Shown: positions 25,470 to 34,160 of the stretch, one piece after another
Layout: every line of letters begins with the position of its first letter
Numbering within the stretch: the stretch's first letter is position 1
Source of the DNA: Streptomyces sp. NBC_01116
GTDB taxonomy: Bacteria; Actinomycetota; Actinomycetes; Streptomycetales; Streptomycetaceae
NCBI RefSeq assembly: GCF_041435495.1
Contig: NZ_CP108644.1
Coordinates: forward strand, 620,001 to 684,000
Direction of reading: 5' to 3'
DNA length: 64,000 nt
Notes under the pieces: generated by a model
Databases searched by the model: none
The model's input: only the letters and a program-made list of their open reading frames with translations
Told to the model about the DNA's origin: nothing
Program-made: the position numbers and the translations under genes

Positions 25470-26690
25470 TCACCATGTGACGGGCAGGGCGAGCGGGTAA
25501 CGCCAGATGGACGTCGTGTTCCACGAGACGTCCGCGGGCGGCACATCCAGACGCAGGGCCGGGAAGCGGGTCAGCAGCGTGGAGAAGGCCACTTCCAGTT
25601 CCATGGTGGCCAGCGGTGCGCCCAGGCAGTGGTGGGCGCCCCAGCCGAACGTCATGTGGGGGATGGTCGGCCGGTCGGGATCCAGCTCGTCGGGACGGTC
25701 GAACTTGGCGGAGTCCCGATTGGCCGTCAGGTAGGACACGTGCACCACATCGCCGGCCTTGATGAGGACTCCGGAGAGCTCCACGTCCTCCAGCGCGATG
25801 CGCGGGATGCCGACGCCCTTGCGGAAGGGGATGTGGCGCAGCAGCTCCTCCAGGGTGCGGGGCAGCCGCTGCGGTTCGGCCCGGAGGGACCGCATGAGGT
25901 CCGGGCTGGTGAGCAGGGTGTAGGCGATGTTGCCGAGTTGGTAGGTGGTGGTGTCCTGGCCGGTGATGAGCAGGACCATCGCCATGACGGCCAGCTCGTC
26001 GTCGTCCAGCAGTTCGTCGCCGTCCCGGGCGGTGGCCAGGGTGCTGATGAGGTCCTCGCCCGGGGCGCGGCGCCGCTCCGCGGTCAGCTCCTGGAAGTAG
26101 CCGCGCAGCTCCGCCTTGGCGCGTACCGCGTCCTCCTTGCCCGCGGCCCCGACGTTCATCATGGTCATGGCGTGGGCCCGGAGCCAGGGGCGGTCGGCCT
26201 CGGGGATGTCGAGCGCCTCGCAGATGGTGATCAGCGGCAGCGGCGCCGAGACCCGGGCGACGAAGTCGGCGGGTGACCCCTCCTCCTCCATCTCGTCCAG
26301 CAGCCGGTCCACCACACCCTGGGTCCCGCCGCGCATCTGCTCGACGCGACGCGGGGTGAAGCTCTTGGCGACCAGGCCCCGCAGCCGGCTGCTGGCGGGC
26401 GGGTCCATGAGGTTGATGGACTCCGCCTGCACGATCGGCTCGGGCGTCATCCGGGGGAAGTCGCGGCCGAGGACGGCGCTGCGGCTGAACCGCCGGTCGG
26501 TGGTGACCGTCCGGACGTCCTCGTAGCGGGTGACCAGCCAGGCCTCGCCCTCTCCGTACGCCATACGGATGCGGGACACCGGCTCCTCGGTCAGCAATTG
26601 CCTGAGCTGGGGGTCGAACTCCAGCTGCTGCGCGTAGTCGAAAGGACAGGTCCGGACGGTTTCCTTGTTCTGCACCGAGGTGTTCTCCAC
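25470..26690 (-). CDS. Cytochrome P450, CYP158A-type (flaviolin coupling)
   Basis: A 406-residue soluble bacterial P450. The haem-binding loop FGWGAHHCLGAPLA places the thiolate ligand at Cys355; the I-helix oxygen-activation motif is GQDTT (244-248) and the ExxR pair is E282/R285. Next to rppA, it is expected to couple flaviolin radicals into dimers and trimers, as CYP158A enzymes do, giving a UV-protective brown pigment. The start is GTG 26690 with GGGAGAAC upstream; a second GTG six codons in has an equally good site. Order is P450 first, then rppA. Confidence 0.92.
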   Translation of the reverse strand: MENTSVQNKETVRTCPFDYAQQLEFDPQLRQLLTEEPVSRIRMAYGEGEAWLVTRYEDVRTVTTDRRFSRSAVLGRDFPRMTPEPIVQAESINLMDPPASSRLRGLVAKSFTPRRVEQMRGGTQGVVDRLLDEMEEEGSPADFVARVSAPLPLITICEALDIPEADRPWLRAHAMTMMNVGAAGKEDAVRAKAELRGYFQELTAERRRAPGEDLISTLATARDGDELLDDDELAVMAMVLLITGQDTTTYQLGNIAYTLLTSPDLMRSLRAEPQRLPRTLEELLRHIPFRKGVGIPRIALEDVELSGVLIKAGDVVHVSYLTANRDSAKFDRPDELDPDRPTIPHMTFGWGAHHCLGAPLATMELEVAFSTLLTRFPALRLDVPPADVSWNTTSIWRYPLALPVTW

Positions 26691-26837
26691 CGAGGTTCTC
26701 CCAATGACCGCTTCGAGGAAAAGGGCGTGTGCCGGACCGGAGCCCGGCGCCCGACCTACCCTCTGTGCCCCGTCACTCTTCGAAACATGTCAGTGACACG
26801 CCGCAGTCAGCCGATCAGGGGGCGTACGCCCCGGCGT

Positions 26838-27677
26838 TCACGCGGTCGGCTCCCCGACGGGCAGCGTCCCGGCCCGGTCCAGGACGTGGTGGCGGCCGAT
26901 CGGGAGCATCAGGGGCCGGCCCGACACGGGGTCCTCGATGATGCGGCTGTCGAGATCGAAAACGGCCCGTACGGACTCCTCGGTGAGCACCTCGGCCGGG
27001 GTGCCGGAGGCGTGGAGCCCGCCGTCGGCGAGGGCGATCAGGTGGTCCGCGTACCGGGCGGCGAGGTTGAGGTCGTGCAAAACCATCACGATGGTGGTGC
27101 CGCGCGAGCGGTTCAGGTCGGTCAGGAGGTCGAGGACCTCGATCTGGTGGCTGGCGTCGAGGAAGGTGGTCGGCTCGTCGAGCAGCAGCAGCTCGGTCTG
27201 CTGGGCGAGGGCCATGGCGATCCAGACGCGCTGGCGCTGGCCGCCGGAGAGTTCGTCCACCGCGCGTTCGGCGAGCGGTTCGGTGTGGGTGGCCTCCAGG
27301 GCGGCGGCCACGGCGGCGTCGTCCTTCTCGTTCCAGCGGGAGAAGACGGACTGATGGGGGTGGCGGCCCCGGCCGACGAGGTCGGAGACGGTGATGCCCT
27401 CGGGCGCGACAGGCGACTGCGGCAGCAGGCCGAGGGTGCGGGCCAGCTCCTTGGCGGGCAGCCGGTGCACCTCCTTGCCGTCCAGGACGACGCGGCCGGC
27501 CCGGGGGGCGAGCAGTCGGGACATGGAGCGCAGCAGCGTCGACTTGCCGCAGGCGTTGGCGCCCACGATCACGGTGATCCGGCCGGGCGGTACGGCCAGA
27601 TCGAGGGAGTCGACGACGGTGCGGTCGCCGTAGCCGAGGGTGAGTCCTTCGGCGGTCAGTCGGTGGTGCGTGGTCAT
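26838..27677 (-). CDS. Ferric-siderophore ABC transporter ATPase (FepC type)
   Basis: ATP-binding subunit (279 residues) that powers uptake of a ferric siderophore through the two permeases encoded upstream. Walker A is GANACGKST (an unusual Cys replaces the common Gly), the Q-loop LGLLPQSPVAPEG, signature LSGGQRQRVWIAMALAQQ, Walker B LLLLDEPTTFLD and the H-loop VLHDLN. The ATG overlaps the permease stop by 4 bp (ATGA). It closes a four-gene operon under an iron box. Cytoplasmic, membrane-associated. Confidence 0.94.
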   Translation of the reverse strand: MTTHHRLTAEGLTLGYGDRTVVDSLDLAVPPGRITVIVGANACGKSTLLRSMSRLLAPRAGRVVLDGKEVHRLPAKELARTLGLLPQSPVAPEGITVSDLVGRGRHPHQSVFSRWNEKDDAAVAAALEATHTEPLAERAVDELSGGQRQRVWIAMALAQQTELLLLDEPTTFLDASHQIEVLDLLTDLNRSRGTTIVMVLHDLNLAARYADHLIALADGGLHASGTPAEVLTEESVRAVFDLDSRIIEDPVSGRPLMLPIGRHHVLDRAGTLPVGEPTA

Positions 27678-28726
27678 AGCGAGCCTCCCGCCCGGTTGGT
27701 GCGGATGATCAGGTAGACGAGGTAGGGGGCTCCGAGGACGCCGGTGACGACGCCGACCGGGTAGCGCTCGCCGAAGGCGAACTGGCCGGTGAAGTCGGCG
27801 ACGAGGACGAGCAGCGAGCCGACGAGCCCGGCGGGCACCAGCAGGGAGCCGCCCGCTCCGGTGATCCGGGCCGCGATGGGGCCGGAGAGGAACGCTACGA
27901 ACGCGATGGGTCCGGCCGCCGCCGTGGCGAAGGCGATCAGCCCGACGGCGGCGACGATCACCGTGATCCGGGTGCGCTCCACGCGTACGCCGAGGGCGGA
28001 GGCGGTGTCGTCGCCGAGCTGGAGCGCGGAGAGGTTGCGGGCCTGGCCCAGCAGCAGCGGGGTCAGGACCGCCGCCGCGACGAGCGCGGGGACGGCCTGC
28101 TCCCAGGTGGCTCCGTTGAGGCTGCCGGTCAGCCAGCGCATCGCTTCCTGGAGGTCCCATTCGGCGGCCCGGGACAGGACGTAGGAGGTGATGCTGTCGA
28201 GCATCGCGGAGATCCCGATGCCGATCAGGATGAGCCGGGTGCCGACGACACCGCCCTTGAACGCCAGGGAGTACACCAGCAGGGCGACGCCGAGGCCGGC
28301 GGCGATGGCGAGGACGGAGACCTGGACCTCGCCGAGCGACAGGGTGACGATGGCGATGGCCGCGGCGGCGCTCGCCCCGGAGCTGATGCCGATGATGTCG
28401 GGGCTGGCGAGCGGGTTGCGGAGCATCGTCTGGAAGGTGACCCCGGCCAGGCCGAAGCTGAATCCGGCCACAGCGGCGAGGACCGCGCGGGGCAGCCGCA
28501 GCCGGCCCACCGTGAACGACGCGCCCGGCACCTGCTCCCCGAGGACCACCCGGAACACGTCGCCGGGCGGGTAGAAGGTCCGGCCCGCCATGAGCGTCAC
28601 GGCGAACGCGGCGAGGACGAGGAGCAGCAGCGCCAGGACGACCCGGCGGCGGCGCGAGGCGCCGCGCACACGGCGGCGGGTGGCGGCCTCGACGGACGGC
28701 CGCCGGGTGAGGACGGGTGCGCTCAC
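27674..28726 (-). CDS. FecCD-family iron-siderophore permease (second subunit)
   Basis: A 350-residue membrane permease with about nine to ten helices. FecCD hallmarks are LPRAVLAAVAGFSFGLAGVTFQTMLRNPLASPDIIGISSGAS near the N-terminus, and the cytoplasmic loop contacting the ATPase. The GTG start at 28726 (VSAPVLTRRPS) overlaps the first permease's stop by 4 bp, which fixes the start better than upstream codons giving arginine-rich, non-family sequence. It pairs with the product of 28723-29763 as a heterodimer. Confidence 0.93.
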   Translation of the reverse strand: MSAPVLTRRPSVEAATRRRVRGASRRRRVVLALLLLVLAAFAVTLMAGRTFYPPGDVFRVVLGEQVPGASFTVGRLRLPRAVLAAVAGFSFGLAGVTFQTMLRNPLASPDIIGISSGASAAAAIAIVTLSLGEVQVSVLAIAAGLGVALLVYSLAFKGGVVGTRLILIGIGISAMLDSITSYVLSRAAEWDLQEAMRWLTGSLNGATWEQAVPALVAAAVLTPLLLGQARNLSALQLGDDTASALGVRVERTRITVIVAAVGLIAFATAAAGPIAFVAFLSGPIAARITGAGGSLLVPAGLVGSLLVLVADFTGQFAFGERYPVGVVTGVLGAPYLVYLIIRTNRAGGSL

Positions 28727-29763
28727 AGGGCACGTACCTTCTGTCGGCGGACGATGTAGATGAAGAAGGGGGCCCCGATCAGTGCGGTCACGATGCCGAC
28801 GTCGATCTCCGAGGGGCGTGCCACGATCCGGCCGACGACGTCGGCAGCGGTGAGCAGGACCGCGCCGAGCACCGTGGAGAGCGGCAGGAGCCAACGGTGG
28901 TCGACGCCGACGAGCAGTCGGCAGGTGTGCGGGACGACGAGCCCGACGAAGCCGATCGGTCCGGCGACGGCGGTGGCCGCTCCGCACAGCAGGACGGCTC
29001 CGAGGGCGGCCATCGCCCGTGCCACGGCGACGCGTTCGCCGAGTCCGGCCGCCAGATCGTCGCCCAGGGCGAGGGAGTTGAGGGCCCGGGCGGAGAGCAG
29101 GCAGACGGCGAAGCCGACCGCGAGGAACGGCGCGACCTGGCCGATGCGTTCGAAGGACGCGCCGCCGACGCCGCCGATCTGCCAGAGCTTGAAGCTTCCG
29201 GCGATGTCGTTGCGCGGCAGGATGATCGCGCTGACGAGCGAGGCGAAGGCCGCGGAGGTGGCGGCTCCGGCGAGGGCCAGCTTGAGCGGGGTCGCCCCTC
29301 CTCTGCCGAGGGTTCCGACGGTGTAGACGAACAGGGCGGCGAGGGCCGCGCCCAGGACGGCGGTCCAGACGTATCCGGTGGGCGAGGTGAGCCCGAAGAA
29401 CGCGACCGCGGTGACGACGGCGAGGGACGCCCCCATGTTGACGCCGAGGATGCCGGGGTCGGCCAGCGGGTTACGGGTCACGCCCTGCATCACGCCGCCC
29501 GCGAGCCCGAGTGCGGCGCCGATGACGACGGCGAGCACGGTGCGCGGGATGCGCTTCGTCGCCGCCGCCCGGCCCAGGGTGTCGTCCGCGCCGCCGAGCG
29601 CCGCGACGACGTCGGACCAGGGGACGTCGCGGGAGCCGATGGCGACGGACGCGACCATGACCGCCGCCAGGGCGAGTACGGAGAGCAGGACCCACAGCAG
29701 GCGCACGCCCGCCGGACGTCTGGTGACGACGTCCGGCGGGGTACGGGTGTCGGGCTCGGTCAC
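28723..29763 (-). CDS. FecCD-family iron-siderophore permease (first subunit)
   Basis: A 346-residue polytopic permease. The conserved stretch KRIPRTVLAVVIGAALGLAGGVMQGVTRNPLADPGILGVNMGAS and the C-terminal GPIGFVGLVVPHTCRLLVGVDHRWLLP are typical of BtuC/FecCD permeases. The GTG start at 29763 overlaps the stop of the binding-protein gene by 4 bp, so the four genes are tightly coupled. It forms half of the translocation pore for a ferric siderophore. Confidence 0.94.
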   Translation of the reverse strand: MTEPDTRTPPDVVTRRPAGVRLLWVLLSVLALAAVMVASVAIGSRDVPWSDVVAALGGADDTLGRAAATKRIPRTVLAVVIGAALGLAGGVMQGVTRNPLADPGILGVNMGASLAVVTAVAFFGLTSPTGYVWTAVLGAALAALFVYTVGTLGRGGATPLKLALAGAATSAAFASLVSAIILPRNDIAGSFKLWQIGGVGGASFERIGQVAPFLAVGFAVCLLSARALNSLALGDDLAAGLGERVAVARAMAALGAVLLCGAATAVAGPIGFVGLVVPHTCRLLVGVDHRWLLPLSTVLGAVLLTAADVVGRIVARPSEIDVGIVTALIGAPFFIYIVRRQKVRAL

Positions 29764-30791
29764 TTGACCTTGTCCGCGGCCTCGGCGAGCGCGGCGGCGT
29801 AGTCGTCCAGCACGTAACCGATCGACAGCGGCGTCGGGTTGGCGGCCGTGGCCAGCGGGCTGGTGCCGGGCAGCAGGTAGACGGAGCCGCGCTCGACGGC
29901 GGGGATCTTGGAGAGCAGCGGGTCCTCGGAGACCGTCTTCAGCAGCTCACCGGTGTCGTCGCCGTAGCCGGTGATGATGTCGACGTCGTCGAACGCGTCG
30001 ATCTGCTCGGCGCTCTTGGTGAGGGCGAACTTGTCCGTGCCCTCGGACGCATTCGCGATGCTTCCGGGGATCTTCATCCCGAGGTCCTGGAAGAACTGGG
30101 TGCGGGTGTCGTGGGCGGTGTAGAAGCCGACCTGGCTGACGTCGTTGGGGTCGACGTGCGTCATGAACATCGCCGACTTGCCCTTGAGCTGCGGGTACTT
30201 CGCGGCGGTCTTCGCTATGTCCCCGTCGAGCTTCTCGATCAGCTTCTCGCCCTCGTCGGCCAGCCCGATCGCCGTGCTGTTCGTCCGGACGATCTCGCGC
30301 CACGGCGTCGCCCAGGCGGCGTCCGGGTAGGCGACGACCGGGGCGATCTCGCTGAGGGTCTCGTAGTCCTTCTTGGTCAGACCCGAGTACGCGGCCAGGA
30401 TGACGTCCGGCTTCGTGTCCGCCACGGCCTCGAAGTCGATGCCGTCGGTCTCGTCGAAGAGCACCGGCGTCTTCGCCTTCAGCTCGTCGAGCCTCTCCTC
30501 GACCCAGGGCAGCACGCCGTCGTCGTTGTCGTCGCCGAAGTTGGCCGCGGCCATGCCGACGGGCACGACGCCGAGCGCGAGCGGCACTTCGTGGTTGGCC
30601 CAGTTGACGGTCGCGACGCGCTTCGGCTTCGCCGGGATGGTGGTCTTGCCCAGGGCGTGCTCGACGGTCAGGGGGAACCCGCCGGAACGGCTTTCGTCGT
30701 CCTTGTTCCCGGCGTCGGTGGTCCCGGCGCAGGCGGAGACGCCGACGAGGGCGGCCGCCACGACGAGCAGGGGGAGGCGGTGTGAAGACAT
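29760..30791 (-). CDS. Ferric-siderophore-binding lipoprotein
   Basis: Solute-binding lipoprotein of 343 residues. A lipoprotein signal (MSSHRLPLLVVAAALVGVSAC) ends in the lipobox V-S-A-C, so the mature protein is tethered to the outer face of the membrane. The body is of the FepB/FhuD class: TIPAKPKRVATVNWANHEVPLALGVVPVG, then the backbone helix and KPDVILAAYSG. It starts at ATG 30791; a longer frame to 30860 has no signal-peptide logic. It is the first gene of the importer, about 100 bp downstream of the iron box. Substrate specificity cannot be read from sequence. Confidence 0.93.
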   Translation of the reverse strand: MSSHRLPLLVVAAALVGVSACAGTTDAGNKDDESRSGGFPLTVEHALGKTTIPAKPKRVATVNWANHEVPLALGVVPVGMAAANFGDDNDDGVLPWVEERLDELKAKTPVLFDETDGIDFEAVADTKPDVILAAYSGLTKKDYETLSEIAPVVAYPDAAWATPWREIVRTNSTAIGLADEGEKLIEKLDGDIAKTAAKYPQLKGKSAMFMTHVDPNDVSQVGFYTAHDTRTQFFQDLGMKIPGSIANASEGTDKFALTKSAEQIDAFDDVDIITGYGDDTGELLKTVSEDPLLSKIPAVERGSVYLLPGTSPLATAANPTPLSIGYVLDDYAAALAEAADKVK

Positions 30792-30890
30792 GGGTGTGTA
30801 CCCGGCTTTCCGGATGTCGGGGTACCGCTTCTCGCACGTCGGGGCGTGCGCAGCCGTCATGGATCGGTGCGCGGCGCGTGCGGCATCGGC

Positions 30891-30909
30891 TTAGGTAAGG
30901 CTTGCCTTC
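30891..30909. promoter_or_regulatory. Iron box (DmdR/IdeR operator)
   Basis: TTAGGTAAGGCTTGCCTTC matches the actinobacterial iron-box consensus (TTAGGTTAGGCTAACCTAA) at its core; AAGGC/GCCTT is a perfect inverted repeat. Placed upstream of the siderophore-binding lipoprotein gene, it implies repression by DmdR1 when iron is plentiful. Confidence 0.82.
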
Positions 30910-30991
30910 GAACCCTATGAGAATCGACCCGGCTGTCGCAATCAACCGTTTGGGACATGCCCTGTAGCGATACGGACACGGGGTCGGGCCG

Positions 30992-31765
30992 TCATTCCGG
31001 CCGGAAGGTCCCCGGGGTGAGTCCCGTCGTACGCCGGAAGGCGGCGCCGAACGCGCTCGCCGAGCGGTAGCCGACCTGTTCGGCCACGTCCTCCACGTCC
31101 CGTCCCCGGGTCAGCAGGCCGATGGCGTGCTGGGCGCGGACCGCCGCCACCCAGCGCACGAAGCTCGTGCCCGTCTCGGCGGTGAACGCCCGGGTGACCG
31201 TACGGGCGCTGACGCCGAGGGCGGACGCCCAGTCGGCCAGCGTCCGCCGGTCGGCCGGATCCTCGCGCACCGCTTCGGCGATCGGGCGGAGCAGCTCGGA
31301 GGCCGGGACCCGCACGAGCAGTTCACGGGGCGACGGTACGAGGACGTCGAGCACCAGCGCCTCGGTCGCGGCGCGCGAGGCGGCCGTGAGTCCGGGTTCG
31401 CCGAGCCGTTCCAGCAGCAGGCGCAGCAGCGGGGTGATCTCGACGGCGACCGGCGTGGCGGAGATCGACGCGGTGGTACGGAAACCGAAGAAGCTCGCCC
31501 GGAACCAGGTCCCGGCGGTCGCCGATCCGGCGTGCAGGGTTCCCGCGGGCATCCACAGGCCCAGGGCCGGGGTGATCGTCCAGATCCGGCTCCCGACCAC
31601 CGCGGTGGAGGCGCCGCGCTCGTTCCAGAGCAGTTCGTGGAAGGGGTGGGAGTGCGCGTCCCAGAGCGTGTCGTGGGTGACGACCTCGTCGTAGCCGGCG
31701 ATGACGAAGGAGGTGTCCACCGAACCGGGAGCGAACGCGGGCAGCGTCCGGGTCTCGCTGGTCAT
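30992..31765 (-). CDS. AraC-family transcriptional regulator
   Basis: A 257-residue regulator with an N-terminal cupin-like sensing domain (HDTLWDAHSHPFHELLWNERGASTAVVGSRIWTITPALGLWMPAGTLH) and a C-terminal AraC double helix-turn-helix (RRTLADWASALGVSARTVTRAFTAETGTSFVRWVAAVRAQHAIGLL...VEDVAEQVGYRSASAFGAAFRRTTGLTPGTFR). It is transcribed toward the siderophore importer, with a gap of about 200 bp that holds the iron box. AraC regulators next to siderophore uptake genes often sense the ferric siderophore; that role is likely but inferred. Start ATG 31765. Confidence 0.92.
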   Translation of the reverse strand: MTSETRTLPAFAPGSVDTSFVIAGYDEVVTHDTLWDAHSHPFHELLWNERGASTAVVGSRIWTITPALGLWMPAGTLHAGSATAGTWFRASFFGFRTTASISATPVAVEITPLLRLLLERLGEPGLTAASRAATEALVLDVLVPSPRELLVRVPASELLRPIAEAVREDPADRRTLADWASALGVSARTVTRAFTAETGTSFVRWVAAVRAQHAIGLLTRGRDVEDVAEQVGYRSASAFGAAFRRTTGLTPGTFRPE

Positions 31766-32048
31766 GGCAGACGGACCTCGGTCGTACGGGGGCCGCTCAC
31801 GGCGGACGGGGCGCGCATCGGCTCAGCCTAAGGGTACGGGGCAGCTCTCGGAGGCCCGGGGGCGCGCGGGTCCGGCGAGCCCCTCCCTCTGCCTCAACTT
31901 GACGTTTACGCAGGTCAGTTACGTCCTTCAGGTGAAAGAACCACGGCTTTCGCCGCGGATGCCGCTCTTCGACGGACAGTGGGTGGGCCGACCGGGCACC
32001 GGGCCGCGGTCGGAGGGAACGTGACATGCGGAGAAAGGTGACGGATTC

Positions 32049-32582
32049 ATGGGCACTGAGGCCACCAGGCGGGTCACGCTCGTCTTCTCCCTGTTCGACG
32101 CCAACGCCAACGGAGTCCTGGAGGCGGACGACTTCGACCTCATGGCCGACCGCGTCGTCCGGGAGGCGCACGCGTCGGACCGGGCGGCGAAGGACGCGAT
32201 GCGTGCGGCGTTCCGGCGGTACTGGACGACGCTGCGCACCGAGCTGGACGCCGATGGCGACGGCGAGGTCACCTTCGAGGAGTTCACCGCCTGCGTGCTG
32301 TCGCCGGAGCGGTTCGACGCGACCGTCGGGGTGTTCGCCGAGGCGCTGGCCGCGCTCGGCGACCCGGACGGCGACGGTCTGATCGAGCGGCCGCTGTTCA
32401 TGGCGCTGATGACGGCCATCGGGTTCGAGCCCGCGAACATCGACGCGCTCTTCGACGCCTTCGAGCCCAACGACGGGGACCGGATCCGGGTGGAGACGTG
32501 GGTCGCCGGGATCAAGGACTACTACGCACCGGGCAAGGCCGGCATCCCGGGCGATCATCTGGTCGTCGGCACCGCCGCCTGA
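32049..32582 (+). CDS. EF-hand calcium-binding protein (calerythrin-like)
   Basis: A 177-residue acidic cytoplasmic protein with four EF-hand loops. Loop 1 is DANANGVLEADDF (residues about 18-30), loop 2 DADGDGEVTFEEF (about 72-84), loop 3 DPDGDGLIERPLF (about 106-118) and loop 4 EPNDGDRIRVETW, which is one residue short or altered and probably weak. Spacing (a longer gap between loops 1 and 2) follows the sarcoplasmic/calerythrin class known in actinomycetes. No signal peptide. It likely buffers or senses calcium. ATG at 32049, own promoter region, divergent from the AraC gene. Confidence 0.92.
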   Translation: MGTEATRRVTLVFSLFDANANGVLEADDFDLMADRVVREAHASDRAAKDAMRAAFRRYWTTLRTELDADGDGEVTFEEFTACVLSPERFDATVGVFAEALAALGDPDGDGLIERPLFMALMTAIGFEPANIDALFDAFEPNDGDRIRVETWVAGIKDYYAPGKAGIPGDHLVVGTAA

Positions 32583-32708
32583 CCGGGCGCGCGCGGATAC
32601 GGCCGACGGCGGCGGGCGCCCGGGTGGGCGTCCCGGAGGACGTCCGGGAGGGCACCCACCGTCCCGTCGTCGCCGGTCCGATCCGTCCGGTTCCGATCAG
32701 CGCGGTCC

Positions 32709-32741
32709 GGTCCGCCCGGTCCGCCCGGTCCGCCCGGTCCG
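32709..32741. repeat. 9-bp tandem repeat (GGTCCGCCC)
   Basis: GGTCCGCCC is repeated 3.6 times in the 225-bp gap between the convergent EF-hand and MFS genes. It is followed by a GC-rich stretch without coding pattern. Simple slippage repeat. Confidence 0.75.
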
Positions 32742-32807
32742 GCAGCCCACGGCGCCCGTGGCCGGGCGGCCGGGCGCGCCTCGGAGCCGAGGGGGTGGAC
32801 GCCGGTC

Positions 32808-34055
32808 TCAGCGCTTGCCGAGGGACGGGCGCTTCGTCCTGGGTGCACGCGGGCCGCGGTTCCCCTGAGGGTCGAGGGGCTCGTTGCGGCCGGTGAGGAG
32901 AACGGCCAGGCCCGCGAGTGCCATCAGCGCGGACAGGACGGTGAAGCCGGCGGAGAAGGTGGCCACGTGTGCCGCCACGCCCAGCATGAGGGCCCCGAGG
33001 CCGGTACCCGCGTCGTAGCCGATGTTCCACGCGACCGAGGCGGCATGCCGGTTCTCCACGCCCGCGCGGTCGAACGCCTGGACGAGGGTGAGGCTCTGGA
33101 GCCCTCCGTACGCCGCCCCCAGGAGAAGCAGGCCGGCCAGCAGCGCCGGGGTACGGTCCGATCCGACGCCCGACGCGGTCAGCGCCAGGCCCGCGCACGC
33201 GGTGAGGGCGAGGATTCCGGTGATGGGCCGCAGGGCGATCCGGTCGGCGAGTTCTCCGCACCCCCAACGGGCCAGTGCGGCGGTGGCGGTGAGGGCGAAC
33301 AGCCCCGTGGCGGCGAGCGCGGGGGTGGCGGTGAACTGCGGGGCGAAGGTGAGGACGGCTCCGCCGGCCGCCGTGACCAGGAGCAGCACGGCCAGGGGCC
33401 GCCGGATGCGTCGGAGCACCGCGACGGCGGGGGCGGGGTTCCGGGCGGGGCCACCCGGGGACGCCGGACCGTCGGCGCGGTCCTCCACGGCGCGGCCGAG
33501 GGAGCGCGCCCAGGGCAGGGCGAGGACGGGGAGAACGCCGCAGGCGATGACCGCGGGCAGGGCGAACGTGTCGGTCAGCCAGGGGGCCGCCGGGGTCAGG
33601 ACGACCTGGGGCAGGGCGACGGCGAGACCGTAGAGGCCGATGACCGCCCCCTGGCGTCCCCGCGGGGCCAGTACGGCCGCGGCGGTGGCGCCGCAGACGG
33701 TGACGATGCCGAAGCCCGCTCCCCGCAGGGCGGTCGTCAGCAGGACGGGCAGCAGTTGGTCGCTGAGGGCCTGGAGGAGCGAGGGCAGGCCGAGCAGCAG
33801 TGCGCCGAGGACGAGAGTGCGGGTCCACCCGAGCCTGCGCAGCATGGTCCTGACGAACAGCTGGGTCAGGACCGTGGCGGCCATCAGGACGGCGGTGACG
33901 AGTCCGGCGCCGAACTCGTCCGCCCCTCCCTCGACGGCCCACGCCGGTGAGACCGGGAGCAGGAGGGCGAATCCGGAGAAGCAGAACAGCACCGTCACCA
34001 ACAGGTGCGGGATGCCCGGGGCCCGGACGACTGATTCCTTCGCGGCTACGGACAT
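32808..34055 (-). CDS. MFS transporter
   Basis: A 415-residue major facilitator protein with about 12 helices: VTVLFCFSGFALLLPVSPAWAVEGGADEFGAGLVTAVLMAATVLTQLFV at the N-terminus, motif-A-like loop LVRTMLRRLGWTRTLVLGA reduced compared with the consensus, and a short basic tail (GPRAPRTKRPSLGKR). It lies just downstream of a TetR gene on the same strand but separated by a strong hairpin, so it may be read independently or by leak-through. Drug efflux is likely; substrate unknown. Confidence 0.9.
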   Translation of the reverse strand: MSVAAKESVVRAPGIPHLLVTVLFCFSGFALLLPVSPAWAVEGGADEFGAGLVTAVLMAATVLTQLFVRTMLRRLGWTRTLVLGALLLGLPSLLQALSDQLLPVLLTTALRGAGFGIVTVCGATAAAVLAPRGRQGAVIGLYGLAVALPQVVLTPAAPWLTDTFALPAVIACGVLPVLALPWARSLGRAVEDRADGPASPGGPARNPAPAVAVLRRIRRPLAVLLLVTAAGGAVLTFAPQFTATPALAATGLFALTATAALARWGCGELADRIALRPITGILALTACAGLALTASGVGSDRTPALLAGLLLLGAAYGGLQSLTLVQAFDRAGVENRHAASVAWNIGYDAGTGLGALMLGVAAHVATFSAGFTVLSALMALAGLAVLLTGRNEPLDPQGNRGPRAPRTKRPSLGKR

Positions 34056-34117
34056 GGGCGTCGGCTTGTCCCTTCACATGCGGGGGTGGAGAGCGGAAAC
34101 GGGGCGGCGGGAGGAGG

Positions 34118-34160
34118 CCGCGGACTGATGCCGGCGGGAGCCACCGGCATCAGTCCGCGG
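34118..34160 (-). terminator. 17-bp perfect stem-loop across the TetR stop codon
   Basis: CCGCGGACTGATGCCGG pairs with CCGGCATCAGTCCGCGG over a 9-nt loop. The TetR stop codon is inside one arm. It lies between TetR and the downstream MFS gene on the same strand, so it can terminate TetR mRNA or act as an mRNA 3'-end stabiliser. Confidence 0.7.

Noticed and set aside
31815..31835. Possible second iron box upstream of the AraC gene (TTAGG followed by CTGAGCC on the minus strand)
   Set aside because: Fewer than half of the consensus positions match and the inverted symmetry is lost.
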